A DNA stretch of 56,937 nt, taken from positions 1 through 56,937 of the forward strand of contig NZ_QXPZ01000027.1 of the NCBI RefSeq assembly GCF_003664595.1, in the 5' to 3' direction. The notes under the pieces were generated by a model. The model worked only from the letters and a program-made list of their open reading frames with translations, was not told where the DNA came from and ran no database searches. Source of the DNA: Atopobacter sp. AH10. GTDB lineage: Bacteria; Bacillota; Bacilli; Lactobacillales; Aerococcaceae. Made by a program: the position numbers and the translations under genes. Below are positions 24,851 to 32,439 of the stretch, piece after piece; position 1 is the stretch's first letter, and every line of letters begins with the position of its first letter.

Positions 24851-25408
24851 ATGAGAAGTAAATTATCTAGTCAGGAAGAAGTGTTGACCGCTTGTTTAGA
24901 CATTGTGGCAAAGGAAGGATTGAATGCTTTGACCATGCGACGAGTGTCCCAAGTTTCTGGCTTATCTCTAGGCACCCTGTATCATTATTTTTCAAATAAA
25001 TCGGATTTGATGAATCAAACTGTTGCGACTATTTGGCGTTTGATGATGAAAAATTTACCAGTGCCAAGCGAGCAATCTTTAAAAACTTATATGGCCGGTC
25101 TTTACAAGGCAGTTCAGGATATAGAAGTGACCTATCCTGGCTTTTTGTCAGATCATGCGAGAGTTTTATCAGCTAGTGGACAGAAAGATCAAAGTGAGGG
25201 GATGGATCGATTGCATGACTGGCTAGAAGATTCGATGTTAGAATGTTTGCTTCATGACAGTCAGATAAGGCAAGGACGATTTGATTCAGTATTTTCTAAA
25301 GCAGACTTTGTCCATATGATCAGAATATTATTTTTCCAATGTTTGACGAACAATGATCCAAGCATAGAGAGTTTACTAGCTTTGATGCAACATTATTTGT
25401 ATGTATAA
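24851..25408 (+). CDS. TetR/AcrR family transcriptional regulator
   Basis: A 185-residue one-component repressor. Residues 6-50 form the DNA-binding domain (VLTACLDIVAKEGLNALTMR, then VSQVSGLSLGTLYHYFSNKS), the canonical TetR helix-turn-helix. The C-terminal ligand domain is not diagnostic. It is 15 bases upstream of the DUF2871 fusion gene, which it probably controls. A hyphenated repeat (TGAACA / TGTTCA) at 24791-24803 may be its operator. Confidence 0.9.
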   Translation: MRSKLSSQEEVLTACLDIVAKEGLNALTMRRVSQVSGLSLGTLYHYFSNKSDLMNQTVATIWRLMMKNLPVPSEQSLKTYMAGLYKAVQDIEVTYPGFLSDHARVLSASGQKDQSEGMDRLHDWLEDSMLECLLHDSQIRQGRFDSVFSKADFVHMIRILFFQCLTNNDPSIESLLALMQHYLYV

Positions 25409-25423
25409 GAGGAGGTTAATAGG

Positions 25424-26296
25424 ATGAAAGTTAATAAAGTTAATTTACTGGCTATTGCAAGCTTTGTTTGGTTGATAGCTGGATTGAATATTTTGCTTAT
25501 AGGGCTTAAATTGTTGCCGGAATATTTGAATTTTATAACAGGAATTTTGGCGCTCCTTGTCTTTGCTTTGTTTAGTTTTAAAGTCTTTGACCCTTTAGTT
25601 AGAAAGCATACGAGTCGTATTTTAAAATCAGAGGAGGAGAAGTTGGCTTTTTGGAAGTTCTTTGACCGTCCTTCTTTTCTTATTATGGCTGTCATGATGA
25701 CGATGGGAATTTTAATTCGGCGTTTCCACTTGTTGCCAGAGATGCTTATTGCTTTTTTCTATACTGGGCTTGGGGCGGCACTTGCTTTTTCGGGCATTCG
25801 CTTTGGCCTAAGATTTTATCGTTACCGTGAAAAGTTGTCTGGGGCTTGTCGGTTATTGAATGCAGCGAGAAATTATTTCCTTTTAGCGATGGCTTCAGGG
25901 GTCTTTTATCGTGAGATGACCAAGTGGATGAGATTTTCTAGCCCGACAGCTTTAGGGAAAGTTCATGGGCATTTGTTCTTACTAGGGACAGGGGTATTTT
26001 TGTTTCTTTTCCTACTGAATCAACAAGTAGATTTGAGCCAGCACCACCTTTTTGATCGCACCATGATTTTTTATCAACTGAGTCTTCTTTTGCTGGCTTT
26101 GTGTATGACCTTACGAGGTTTAGCCGCTGTGATGGCGTTTCCTATGTCTCCTGCTATGGATTCTGGCTTGTCTGGACTGGCTGGTTTAAGCCATCTTGCT
26201 ATCTTTATATCGAGTCTCCTTTGGTTTAAGATAGTGAAAGAAGAAAGTATACGAGCCTTTCAGGAAAAGTCTAAGGGCAATATAGCTAAGGCTTGA
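25424..26296 (+). CDS. membrane protein, N-terminal small membrane domain fused to DUF2871
   Basis: A 290-residue membrane protein with two parts. Residues 1-130 form a small four-helix membrane module (NLLAIASFVWLIAGLNILLIG at the start), which I know mainly as a separate protein of about 115-120 residues. Residues 145-285 match DUF2871: LLNAARNYFLLAMASGVFYR, LGKVHGHLFLLGTG, SGLSGLAGLSHLAIF. In related genomes the two are usually neighbouring genes behind a TetR regulator, so this appears to be a gene fusion. Function is unknown. The ribosome binding site is AAGAGGAGG. Confidence 0.75.
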   Translation: MKVNKVNLLAIASFVWLIAGLNILLIGLKLLPEYLNFITGILALLVFALFSFKVFDPLVRKHTSRILKSEEEKLAFWKFFDRPSFLIMAVMMTMGILIRRFHLLPEMLIAFFYTGLGAALAFSGIRFGLRFYRYREKLSGACRLLNAARNYFLLAMASGVFYREMTKWMRFSSPTALGKVHGHLFLLGTGVFLFLFLLNQQVDLSQHHLFDRTMIFYQLSLLLLALCMTLRGLAAVMAFPMSPAMDSGLSGLAGLSHLAIFISSLLWFKIVKEESIRAFQEKSKGNIAKA

Positions 26297-26737
26297 TGAA
26301 GAGCAAAAGCTAGATAGCTAAGCAAGATGCAGACTTAGGCGGACGATTAGCTAAAGAATGGGCTAAAAGAGAGTAGCGTAGACCTAGGATTTGATAGCGG
26401 TGGGGAAAGTGTGGCATAAAATAGTTGGACGAAGAAAGTCGACTCATGCAGCCTGTAGCAACTCCCATCGCTTTTTTCTTGACCGGGAAAATTGCTATAA
26501 TAAAAGGGAAATAATCTGTTCTTTCTATCTGTTCTGTAAGAGGGAGATTCAATCGATCCTCTTGAATAAAATAGTAAAAGGATATGAAAAAAACAGCGCC
26601 TAGTCTTGCGTCTGGTGAGTGAAATATGGGAATATAGGGACGTTGTGCTGCTTTTAGACACAAGGGCTTATTATGATAGGGATAAAAGCGTGCGGTTAAA
26701 GGATGAAGAGCCAAGTTAAAGGATAGACAAGACCTAG
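26297..26737. other. intergenic region, no gene seen
   Basis: About 440 bases with no supported ORF. Short open frames on the minus strand here look like chance or relics, since they lack ribosome binding sites. Confidence 0.4.
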
Positions 26738-26900
26738 CTTCTTCATAGTAGACTGATGATGAAGAAAAAGCTAGCATTGATCTGATGCGCCCACAAAAGC
26801 AGCTTCTTCATAGTGACTAATGACGAAGAAAAATCTAGCATTGATCGGATGCGCCCACAAAAGCAACTTCTTTATAGTGGATAAATGATGAAGAAAAAGG
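26738..26900. repeat. tandem repeats of about 64 bp in the MFS gene leader
   Basis: Two full units (26738-26802 and 26803-26866) and a partial third (26867-26900) share CTTCTTCATAGT, a returning arm ATGA(T/C)GAAGAAAAA and GCGCCCACAAAAGCA. Each unit begins with a small hairpin (TTCTTCAT / ATGAAGAA). The partial unit ends at the ribosome binding site of the MFS gene. Confidence 0.85.
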
Positions 26901-26909
26901 GGATAAAGC

Positions 26910-28052
26910 ATGTCAAAAGGAAAGATGCAACTTGGAAAATTGACTTTGATGGCTGGGGTAACTTTTTTAGCGATTATTTGCGAATTGATGCCATCTGGGA
27001 TTCTCCCATTAATATCAAAACATTTTCAGCTGACGAACACAGAAGCAGGTGCCTTGGTGGGTATTTATGCGATAGCTTCAGCGTTATTTGGAATTCCTCT
27101 GATTTCACTAACAGTTGAGTGGAATCGGAAAAAATTACTGTGTAGTCTATTGCTTGGATTTGCCTTTTCCAATCTTTTAGTAGCGCTTGCTCCTTCTTAT
27201 CCACTTGCTCTAATTGGGCGTGTCCTTGGTGGGATGTGTGTAGGTGCCTTGTGGCCAATGATTACAGCTTATGGGATGTCTATCGTTCCAATCGGACATC
27301 AAGGGCAAGCTGTGACCTACATTATGTCTGGTATTACAGTAGGTATGTGTTTTGGTTTACCTGTGATGACATTTGTTGGAAACAAATTCGGTTATAAAAT
27401 AGCCTTCGCTCTTATGGGAGGGATTATATTACTCTTGGCGCTTCTTTCTTATCTCTTTCTGCCAGCAGTTGCTGGTGAAAAAAGAAGTGCGGCCAATTCG
27501 CCAATAACCATGCTAAAAAATCGAGGGGTTTTGCTGGTATTGATCTTTACTTTCATAGGAGTTGGAGCGAATTACGGTGCCTATACCTATTTGACTAGTT
27601 TAATTTCTGATATAGCTTATCCAAGTATAACTGAAGCGCAAATTTTCTTTGGTATTGGTTCGATAGTAGCGGTAATGATTGTCATGAACTTTATTGATCG
27701 CTATTTCCATCTCCTTTTATTTGGCTTGTTTGCTCTTGGTGTTTTGACAATGGTGATTTTTTATGGAGGGCAATCACTCTTCCTGCAACATCTGGCTTTT
27801 GTGCTTTGGGGGCTGACATTTGGGTCTCTTAGCTCAACATTTCAAACGGCAACAGCTAGACAGGTTAAAGAGGGGACGGCTGTAGCTAATGCTATTCAGT
27901 CTTGTTCCTTTAATTTAGCGGTCATGCTAGGATCTTTGACTAGTGGGCTCTTGCTTGAAAATTTTGGTTCCCATGTCATTAGTTTAGTTGCAGGGGTATT
28001 TTTAGCTATTGGGGCTATATTAGCGGTCGTTTGTAGGAAACAACTGGCCTAA
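26910..28052 (+). CDS. MFS transporter (AraJ/arabinose-efflux type)
   Basis: A 380-residue integral membrane protein with 12 predicted helices. It has FLAIICELMPSGILPLISKHF at the start, GALVGIYAIASALFGIPLISL in helix 2, and LIGRVLGGMCVGALWPMITAYG as motif C-like helices 4-5. This is typical of drug:H+ or sugar efflux permeases of the major facilitator superfamily. The substrate is unknown. An AAAAAGGGG site lies 6-7 bases upstream, at the edge of the tandem repeats. A terminator follows. Confidence 0.88.
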   Translation: MSKGKMQLGKLTLMAGVTFLAIICELMPSGILPLISKHFQLTNTEAGALVGIYAIASALFGIPLISLTVEWNRKKLLCSLLLGFAFSNLLVALAPSYPLALIGRVLGGMCVGALWPMITAYGMSIVPIGHQGQAVTYIMSGITVGMCFGLPVMTFVGNKFGYKIAFALMGGIILLLALLSYLFLPAVAGEKRSAANSPITMLKNRGVLLVLIFTFIGVGANYGAYTYLTSLISDIAYPSITEAQIFFGIGSIVAVMIVMNFIDRYFHLLLFGLFALGVLTMVIFYGGQSLFLQHLAFVLWGLTFGSLSSTFQTATARQVKEGTAVANAIQSCSFNLAVMLGSLTSGLLLENFGSHVISLVAGVFLAIGAILAVVCRKQLA

Positions 28053-28071
28053 GAATGAGAAAGTTGAAACT

Positions 28072-28116
28072 AAAAAGAAGCAAGCTTTTTCTGACTAAGA
28101 AAGAGTTTGCTTCTTT
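28072..28116. terminator. terminator between the MFS and ECF genes
   Basis: An imperfect long stem (AAAGAAGCAAGCTTTTTC with GAAAGAGTTTGCTTCTTT) is bounded by A and T runs, so it may act in both directions between convergent genes. Confidence 0.75.
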
Positions 28117-28210
28117 ATCTATTATGGAGATATGAACACCACTGCTATTAAGTGAAAGGGTCATGGGATATCGTCCTATTTGAAAGGCTCACAGGAGAAG
28201 TGGGAAGGGG

Positions 28211-30115
28211 TTAATTTGTAGATAGATAAGACGCGACTTGATCAGCGAGGCCATCCATGTCTAGTGTCTTAGGAGGGATCCCTAAAGCTTGACTGATCTC
28301 TATACTAAGAGGAGGGTGTAAATGCGCCTGCTTGAGTAATGTTCTTTGGCAGAAAATCTCAAGAGGAGTAGAAGCTTGGACTATTCTACCATCCATAAGG
28401 ACAAGAAGCTGATCCATGCATTCAGCGACAAATTCCATATCATGAGTAATAGTGATGACTGCTTTTCCTTTTTGACTGAGCTGGTTAATGATATCTTGAA
28501 TTTGGCGCATTCCATTAAAGTCTTGTCCGGCATTTACTTCATCTAAAATAACAACTTCAGGGTCAAGGGTCAAAATAGCTGCAATAGCGACTAACTTTCT
28601 AGTGGATAAGGGGAGATCATAGGGATTGTGGCCTAAATAGTCTTCTATCCCACAAAGATTCGCGAAATAGTGAACTTTCCGATCAATGTCATCGATTTCT
28701 TTTTGATGGTGAGCCAATTTTTTGAGAGAGTAAGCGAGCTCATCATAAACGCTTGCGTTGAAAAGTTGGTCATCTGGATTTTGGAAAACATAGCCCACGT
28801 GATGAGTTAATTGAGCGGTAGTCATATCTTTTGTGTCAATCCCCCTGTAGAGGACTTGGCCACTGTCTGGCCGAATTAAGCCGTTTAATAATTTGACTGT
28901 AGTGGTTTTCCCAGCACCATTTTGACCGATAATAGCGAGACGTTGACCAGAATGGATAGTAAAAGAAATATCTTTGACGGCTTTTTGACCATTGGGATAG
29001 CTATAGGACACTTGACGAATGTCTAGTAGGGTTTCTTTTGAAGAGATGTTAGAGAAAGAATTTTCATCCCTTATAGGAGCTTCTGTTATAGGAACTTTCG
29101 TTGTAGGAGCTTTCGTTGTAGGAGCTTTCGTTGTAGGATCTTTTGTTGTAGGAGCTTTCGTTATAGGCGCTTCTGTTTTAATAGCTTCTGTTTTAGTTGC
29201 TTTGACCTGTAAGTCTTTTGAAAGGCCTTTATCCATCTTGTGAAATTGAGACGTTTTTTTGAGTTGACCATCTTTTTTGACTTGTAGCAGCTGGCTGGCA
29301 ACTGATTCAGCCGAGAGTAGTTTGGGGGAGAGATAGATAGCTTTTTTTTGCAATTTTTCCTTGAATCTAACGATTTTTGGAACTGGAATTCCGTAACGAA
29401 GCAAGTGACTATCTGAAAAAACGGTCGAACTAGGGCCGTGTTCTATAACTTGTCCATCTACAAGAACCAATAGTTCATCGGCCAACTGAGATAAGAAATC
29501 TAATTCATGCTCCACTAAAAGAATAGTTTTTCCTTTTTCTTTGAGTTGGGCGATGGTTTCTAATATATGCTGACTGCTTTCAGGATCTAATTGAGAAGTG
29601 GGTTCATCGATTAAGAAAATATCTTGATCCATCACTAAAACTGAGGCCAAGGCGACTCTTTGTTGCTGACCTCCAGAAAGCTGATAAGGGTGCCTTTTAG
29701 CGAGTTCAGAAAGGCCAGTTTCTTTTAAGATCCGATCGACTCGGTTTTCAATCTCCTCTTTAGCTAGGCCTAAGTTTTCAAGCCCATAGGCGACTTCTTC
29801 ATAAACTGTAGCTTTTACACCAGAAATTTGTGTGAAAGGGTTTTGAAAGACAAAACCGATCTGATGAGCGAGTTCAGAAGAGGACATATGGAAAACAGAT
29901 TGATCACCGATCAAGATATCACCAGTATAGCTTCCAGGGTAATATTTTGGAATAAATCCTCTAATTGCATGCAGTAAAGTGGATTTACCAGCCCCATTTG
30001 AGCCGATGATGCCATAAACTTTGCCGGAGTCAAAAGAAAAATTAATATCTTTTAAGCTTTCTTTTTGAGCCAATTCGTAGCTAAAGGAGAAATTTTTAAG
30101 CGTGATAGAAGCCAT
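28211..30115 (-). CDS. ECF transporter energizing ATPase, fused EcfA-EcfA'
   Basis: A 634-residue protein with two ABC ATPase domains that power an energy-coupling factor importer. Domain 1 (about 1-230) has GSNGAGKST, LSGGQQQRVALAS and DEPTSQLDP. Domain 2 (about 360-600) has GQNGAGKTT but a degenerate signature LPLSTRKLVAIA in place of LSGGQ, and LDEVNAGQD at Walker B. A low-complexity linker of KAPTT pentapeptides joins them. I chose ATG 30115 with GGGAGG 7 bases upstream. A TTG at 30130 would overlap that site. Upstream ecfT overlaps it by 20 bases. Confidence 0.92.
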   Translation of the reverse strand: MASITLKNFSFSYELAQKESLKDINFSFDSGKVYGIIGSNGAGKSTLLHAIRGFIPKYYPGSYTGDILIGDQSVFHMSSSELAHQIGFVFQNPFTQISGVKATVYEEVAYGLENLGLAKEEIENRVDRILKETGLSELAKRHPYQLSGGQQQRVALASVLVMDQDIFLIDEPTSQLDPESSQHILETIAQLKEKGKTILLVEHELDFLSQLADELLVLVDGQVIEHGPSSTVFSDSHLLRYGIPVPKIVRFKEKLQKKAIYLSPKLLSAESVASQLLQVKKDGQLKKTSQFHKMDKGLSKDLQVKATKTEAIKTEAPITKAPTTKDPTTKAPTTKAPTTKVPITEAPIRDENSFSNISSKETLLDIRQVSYSYPNGQKAVKDISFTIHSGQRLAIIGQNGAGKTTTVKLLNGLIRPDSGQVLYRGIDTKDMTTAQLTHHVGYVFQNPDDQLFNASVYDELAYSLKKLAHHQKEIDDIDRKVHYFANLCGIEDYLGHNPYDLPLSTRKLVAIAAILTLDPEVVILDEVNAGQDFNGMRQIQDIINQLSQKGKAVITITHDMEFVAECMDQLLVLMDGRIVQASTPLEIFCQRTLLKQAHLHPPLSIEISQALGIPPKTLDMDGLADQVASYLSTN

Positions 30116-30857
30116 AAAGAATCCTCCCAATAATTAAACTAATTATGGTAAAGTAAGCAAACTTGCGTAAAAGATGGTCGATTTTTTGATCTTTAATTTC
30201 TCTGAGATAAGTTTTAGGAGATTGGCTGAAAAAACCACGAACTTCTAAGGTGATAGCTTTTTCTTCCACACCTACAATAGCAGATAAAATCACTGGGGCT
30301 AGAATAGGGAAGAAGGCCTTAGCACGTGTTAATAAAGACCCTTCAGTTTCGATGCCTCGAGATTTCTGAGCCTCTGTAATCTTTCTTAAACGCCTTTTCA
30401 TTTCAGGTATCCAGTCAATTGAGGCCAGTAAAATGTAGCTGAGTAAAGGAGAAACCCCCTTTTGCTCAATAGCTAAGGCTAGGTCACGAACGGGGATGAG
30501 GTGAGTTAGAAAGAGGATAGTCGTGATGAATGCCATTAGTCGTGTACTATAAGTTAAGGCACGATTTAAACCGCCTTGTGTGATGCGAAAGATCCCCACT
30601 TGGTAAAGATTTTGCCCAGATGGTAAGAAAAAGAGTTGAAAGAAAAATATAATTCCTCCTACTAAACAGACAGTTTGAATGAATTGACGGGAAAATTTTT
30701 TGAAAAAACTCGTCCAGATGGAAAGGAATAAAATGCTGACTATCTCTAAAAAAACAATAGGGTAAGGCATGATAAAAGCGACTACCAGCCCGATCGACAG
30801 AAGAGAAAGATGAGTCAGGGGGTTCAGTTCTCTACATTTAGCGGCTAAATTGTTCAT
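30096..30857 (-). CDS. ECF transporter transmembrane subunit EcfT
   Basis: A 253-residue membrane subunit that couples the ATPases to the substrate-binding S component. It has the family layout: NPLTHLSLLSIGLVVAFIMP at the start, several membrane helices, then a cytoplasmic coupling helix with RRLRKITEAQKSRGIETEG and ARAKAFFPILAPVI, which contains the ARG-like motif used to contact EcfA. The start is the ATG at 30857, with AAGAGGAG 10 bases upstream. The longer frame up to 30920 would run into ecfS. It overlaps ecfA by 20 bases. Confidence 0.9.
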   Translation of the reverse strand: MNNLAAKCRELNPLTHLSLLSIGLVVAFIMPYPIVFLEIVSILFLSIWTSFFKKFSRQFIQTVCLVGGIIFFFQLFFLPSGQNLYQVGIFRITQGGLNRALTYSTRLMAFITTILFLTHLIPVRDLALAIEQKGVSPLLSYILLASIDWIPEMKRRLRKITEAQKSRGIETEGSLLTRAKAFFPILAPVILSAIVGVEEKAITLEVRGFFSQSPKTYLREIKDQKIDHLLRKFAYFTIISLIIGRILYGFYHA

Positions 30858-30873
30858 GAATGCTTGGCTCCTC

Positions 30874-31509
30874 TTAAGGGCGAGAATGGGGGTTTTTGGC
30901 ATCGATAAAAATGCGGCCATTAGGGAATTTGATGAGGTAACGATTTGACATGAGTTTAACTATAGAATGAGCTAGCCATAAAGAGGCTAATTTATCTGGA
31001 AGTTCAGCAAGGGTGGAGCCGATGAATTGAGCGGGCCAGAAAGGCAGACCCATGGCCATTAATGTTGCTTTCAATCCATCTGTCCCATCAGATCCAAAAC
31101 CGCCAAAGAAAGCTACAGTTACAGCTACAGACATGACAGAAGCAATAATGGCAACAATTAGTCCGACTAGCAGTAATCTAGGCAAAGTGTTTAATAATTT
31201 TTTCCGAGTAGCAAAGCCGACAAAAAGGGCGACGGTAGCTGAAACCATAGAATAGGCGATATAGGCAGGGTTAATGGCAATATTTTTGACGATGCTGGTT
31301 AAGACAGCTGTTGCTACACCAACAAAGGGACCGGATAAGATCGATACAATGAAAGTGCCGATCATATCAAGATAGAGAGGCAATTTCAAGCTATAAGTCA
31401 GCGTGCCGGCTATATAGTTAATAGCTACGGCAATTGGAATCAGTAAAACGGATAAGACGGTAAATTCCTTTTTTAGACTAAACGATACATTTTTTTGTGT
31501 GTTAGGCAT
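30874..31509 (-). CDS. ECF transporter S component, substrate unknown
   Basis: A 211-residue membrane protein with about six helices that should bind the transported micronutrient. Segments are VLLIPIAVAINYIAGTLTYS, LPLYLDMIGTFIVSILSGPF and GVATAVLTSIVKNIAINPAY. It belongs to the ECF S-component superfamily. I see no riboflavin, thiamine, folate or biotin signature clear enough to name the ligand. It is first in a three-gene ECF operon, with a strong AGGAGG site and a structured leader immediately upstream that may report the ligand. Confidence 0.85.
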   Translation of the reverse strand: MPNTQKNVSFSLKKEFTVLSVLLIPIAVAINYIAGTLTYSLKLPLYLDMIGTFIVSILSGPFVGVATAVLTSIVKNIAINPAYIAYSMVSATVALFVGFATRKKLLNTLPRLLLVGLIVAIIASVMSVAVTVAFFGGFGSDGTDGLKATLMAMGLPFWPAQFIGSTLAELPDKLASLWLAHSIVKLMSNRYLIKFPNGRIFIDAKNPHSRP

Positions 31510-31532
31510 AATAATCCTCCTAATAATATAGC

Positions 31533-31632
31533 TTAGTGTATCTCTATATAAGAAGAAATCTTAGGAAGAAAGAGAGGAGTCCGCGGCCGAGTAAGTCAAT
31601 CTTCCTAGTTAACTTGTTAATAAATACACTAA
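31533..31632 (-). promoter_or_regulatory. candidate structured leader RNA of the ECF operon
   Basis: A perfect 9-bp outer stem (TTAGTGTAT at 31533-31541 with ATACACTAA at 31624-31632) encloses an 8-bp stem (TAGGAAGA at 31562-31569 with TCTTCCTA at 31600-31607). Its 30-base loop is GC-rich and contains CCGCGG, in otherwise AT-rich DNA. The base of the structure lies about 15 bases before the ecfS ribosome binding site. An extended -10 (TGGTACAAT) for this transcript lies about 45 bases further upstream. It matches no riboswitch class I recognise. Confidence 0.5.
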
Positions 31633-32188
31633 CTGATGATAATAAGTCCTGCTTTAGAAAGCAGCTAGACACATTGTACCAATTATTTCACTAAAATTAA
31701 CTATAAATCATGATTTTATCTTAAAAAAATATGTTAAATAGTGAGCAATACTAGGAGAGGGGATGCATTTTAGGGATGAAGGACTAACTTAAAACTTGAA
31801 AAAACATTATTAAATCGGCATTTTCTTGCTTTCTTCAAATAGATAGAGTGCTTGAATGGTTGTTTATGGATAATTTCTATAAATAAATAAAAATTAAAGA
31901 TATAATCAATATATGCATTTTAAAAGTCGTTCTAATATAAAGACTAGTAGCTTTATCTCTATAAAAAAATAGGCTAATTATGTAGTGGTAAATAAGTGGT
32001 GCGAAGAAAGAAAAAGGAGTAATCATTTAGAAGTGAATATGTGTGTTAGTTCACAAAGAGAAACTGACTTTTTTTACGATAATCTACATAAGCTATATTT
32101 TAGTATCTTTTATAGTTTCTTGATGAGAAGATTTGACATAAGTATAGATGACTGTGAAAGTCTTTTCTAATTTGGTACATTTTTTGTG

Positions 32189-32211
32189 GGCACTTTGTCA
32201 AATTTTGTTGG
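32189..32211. repeat. IS-end-like motif, copy 1
   Basis: GGCACTTTGTCAAATTTTG followed by TTGG. It recurs at 32381-32400 in the same orientation and inverted at 44264-44287. It resembles ISL3-family terminal inverted repeats (GGCTCTTTGTCAA type). No transposase gene is present. Confidence 0.5.
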
Positions 32212-32254
32212 TAAATTTAAAGTTCGCTAGAATGCTTGTTGAGTGAGACAAAGA

Positions 32255-32294
32255 TCCCCTCTACTAGTCAAGTTAAGTAGAGGGGAGACTTTTT
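32255..32294 (+). terminator. Rho-independent terminator
   Basis: An 11-bp stem (TCCCCTCTACT / AGTAGAGGGGA) with a short loop is followed by GACTTTTT. It points rightward, although no good plus-strand gene precedes it. Confidence 0.75.
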
Positions 32295-32380
32295 AACGAT
32301 TAGATTTTATTTGATCTGGCGATTTTAACCGTATTTGAAAATTTCTATCAATTTTTTTAGCAGGAGACTTCAGAAATTTC

Positions 32381-32400
32381 GGCACTTTGTCAATTTTGTT
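32381..32400. repeat. IS-end-like motif, copy 2
   Basis: GGCACTTTGTCAATTTTGTT, in the same orientation as copy 1 about 190 bases earlier, followed by AAAGTATAGA, which also ends the dispersed repeat at 27-63. Confidence 0.45.
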
Positions 32401-32439
32401 AAAGTATAGAACCAAAATTTCCTTCCATTAGCTTTTGCA

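Larger units (their letters stand above)
31633..32439. other. intergenic region with terminator, IS-end-like motifs and a doubtful small ORF
   Basis: About 800 AT-rich bases. A plus-strand frame at 31985-32170 ends in DFFYDNLHKLYFSIFYSF, then LMRRFDISIDDCESLF. This faintly recalls sigma-70 region 2, but it lacks a well placed ribosome binding site and stops early, so I treat it as a relic. A plus-strand terminator at 32255-32294 suggests a real rightward transcript once existed here. Two GGCACTTTGTCAA motifs are noted separately. Confidence 0.4.

Noticed and set aside
26310-26777. Minus-strand ORFs of 155 and 104 residues
   Set aside because: Overlapping frames in a gene-free gap, with no ribosome binding site and no recognisable motif. 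They probably reflect chance or decay.
31985-32170. Small ORF resembling sigma-70 region 2
   Set aside because: Only a faint resemblance over about 35 residues, the AGGAG is 13 or more bases from any start codon, and it stops where the domain should continue.
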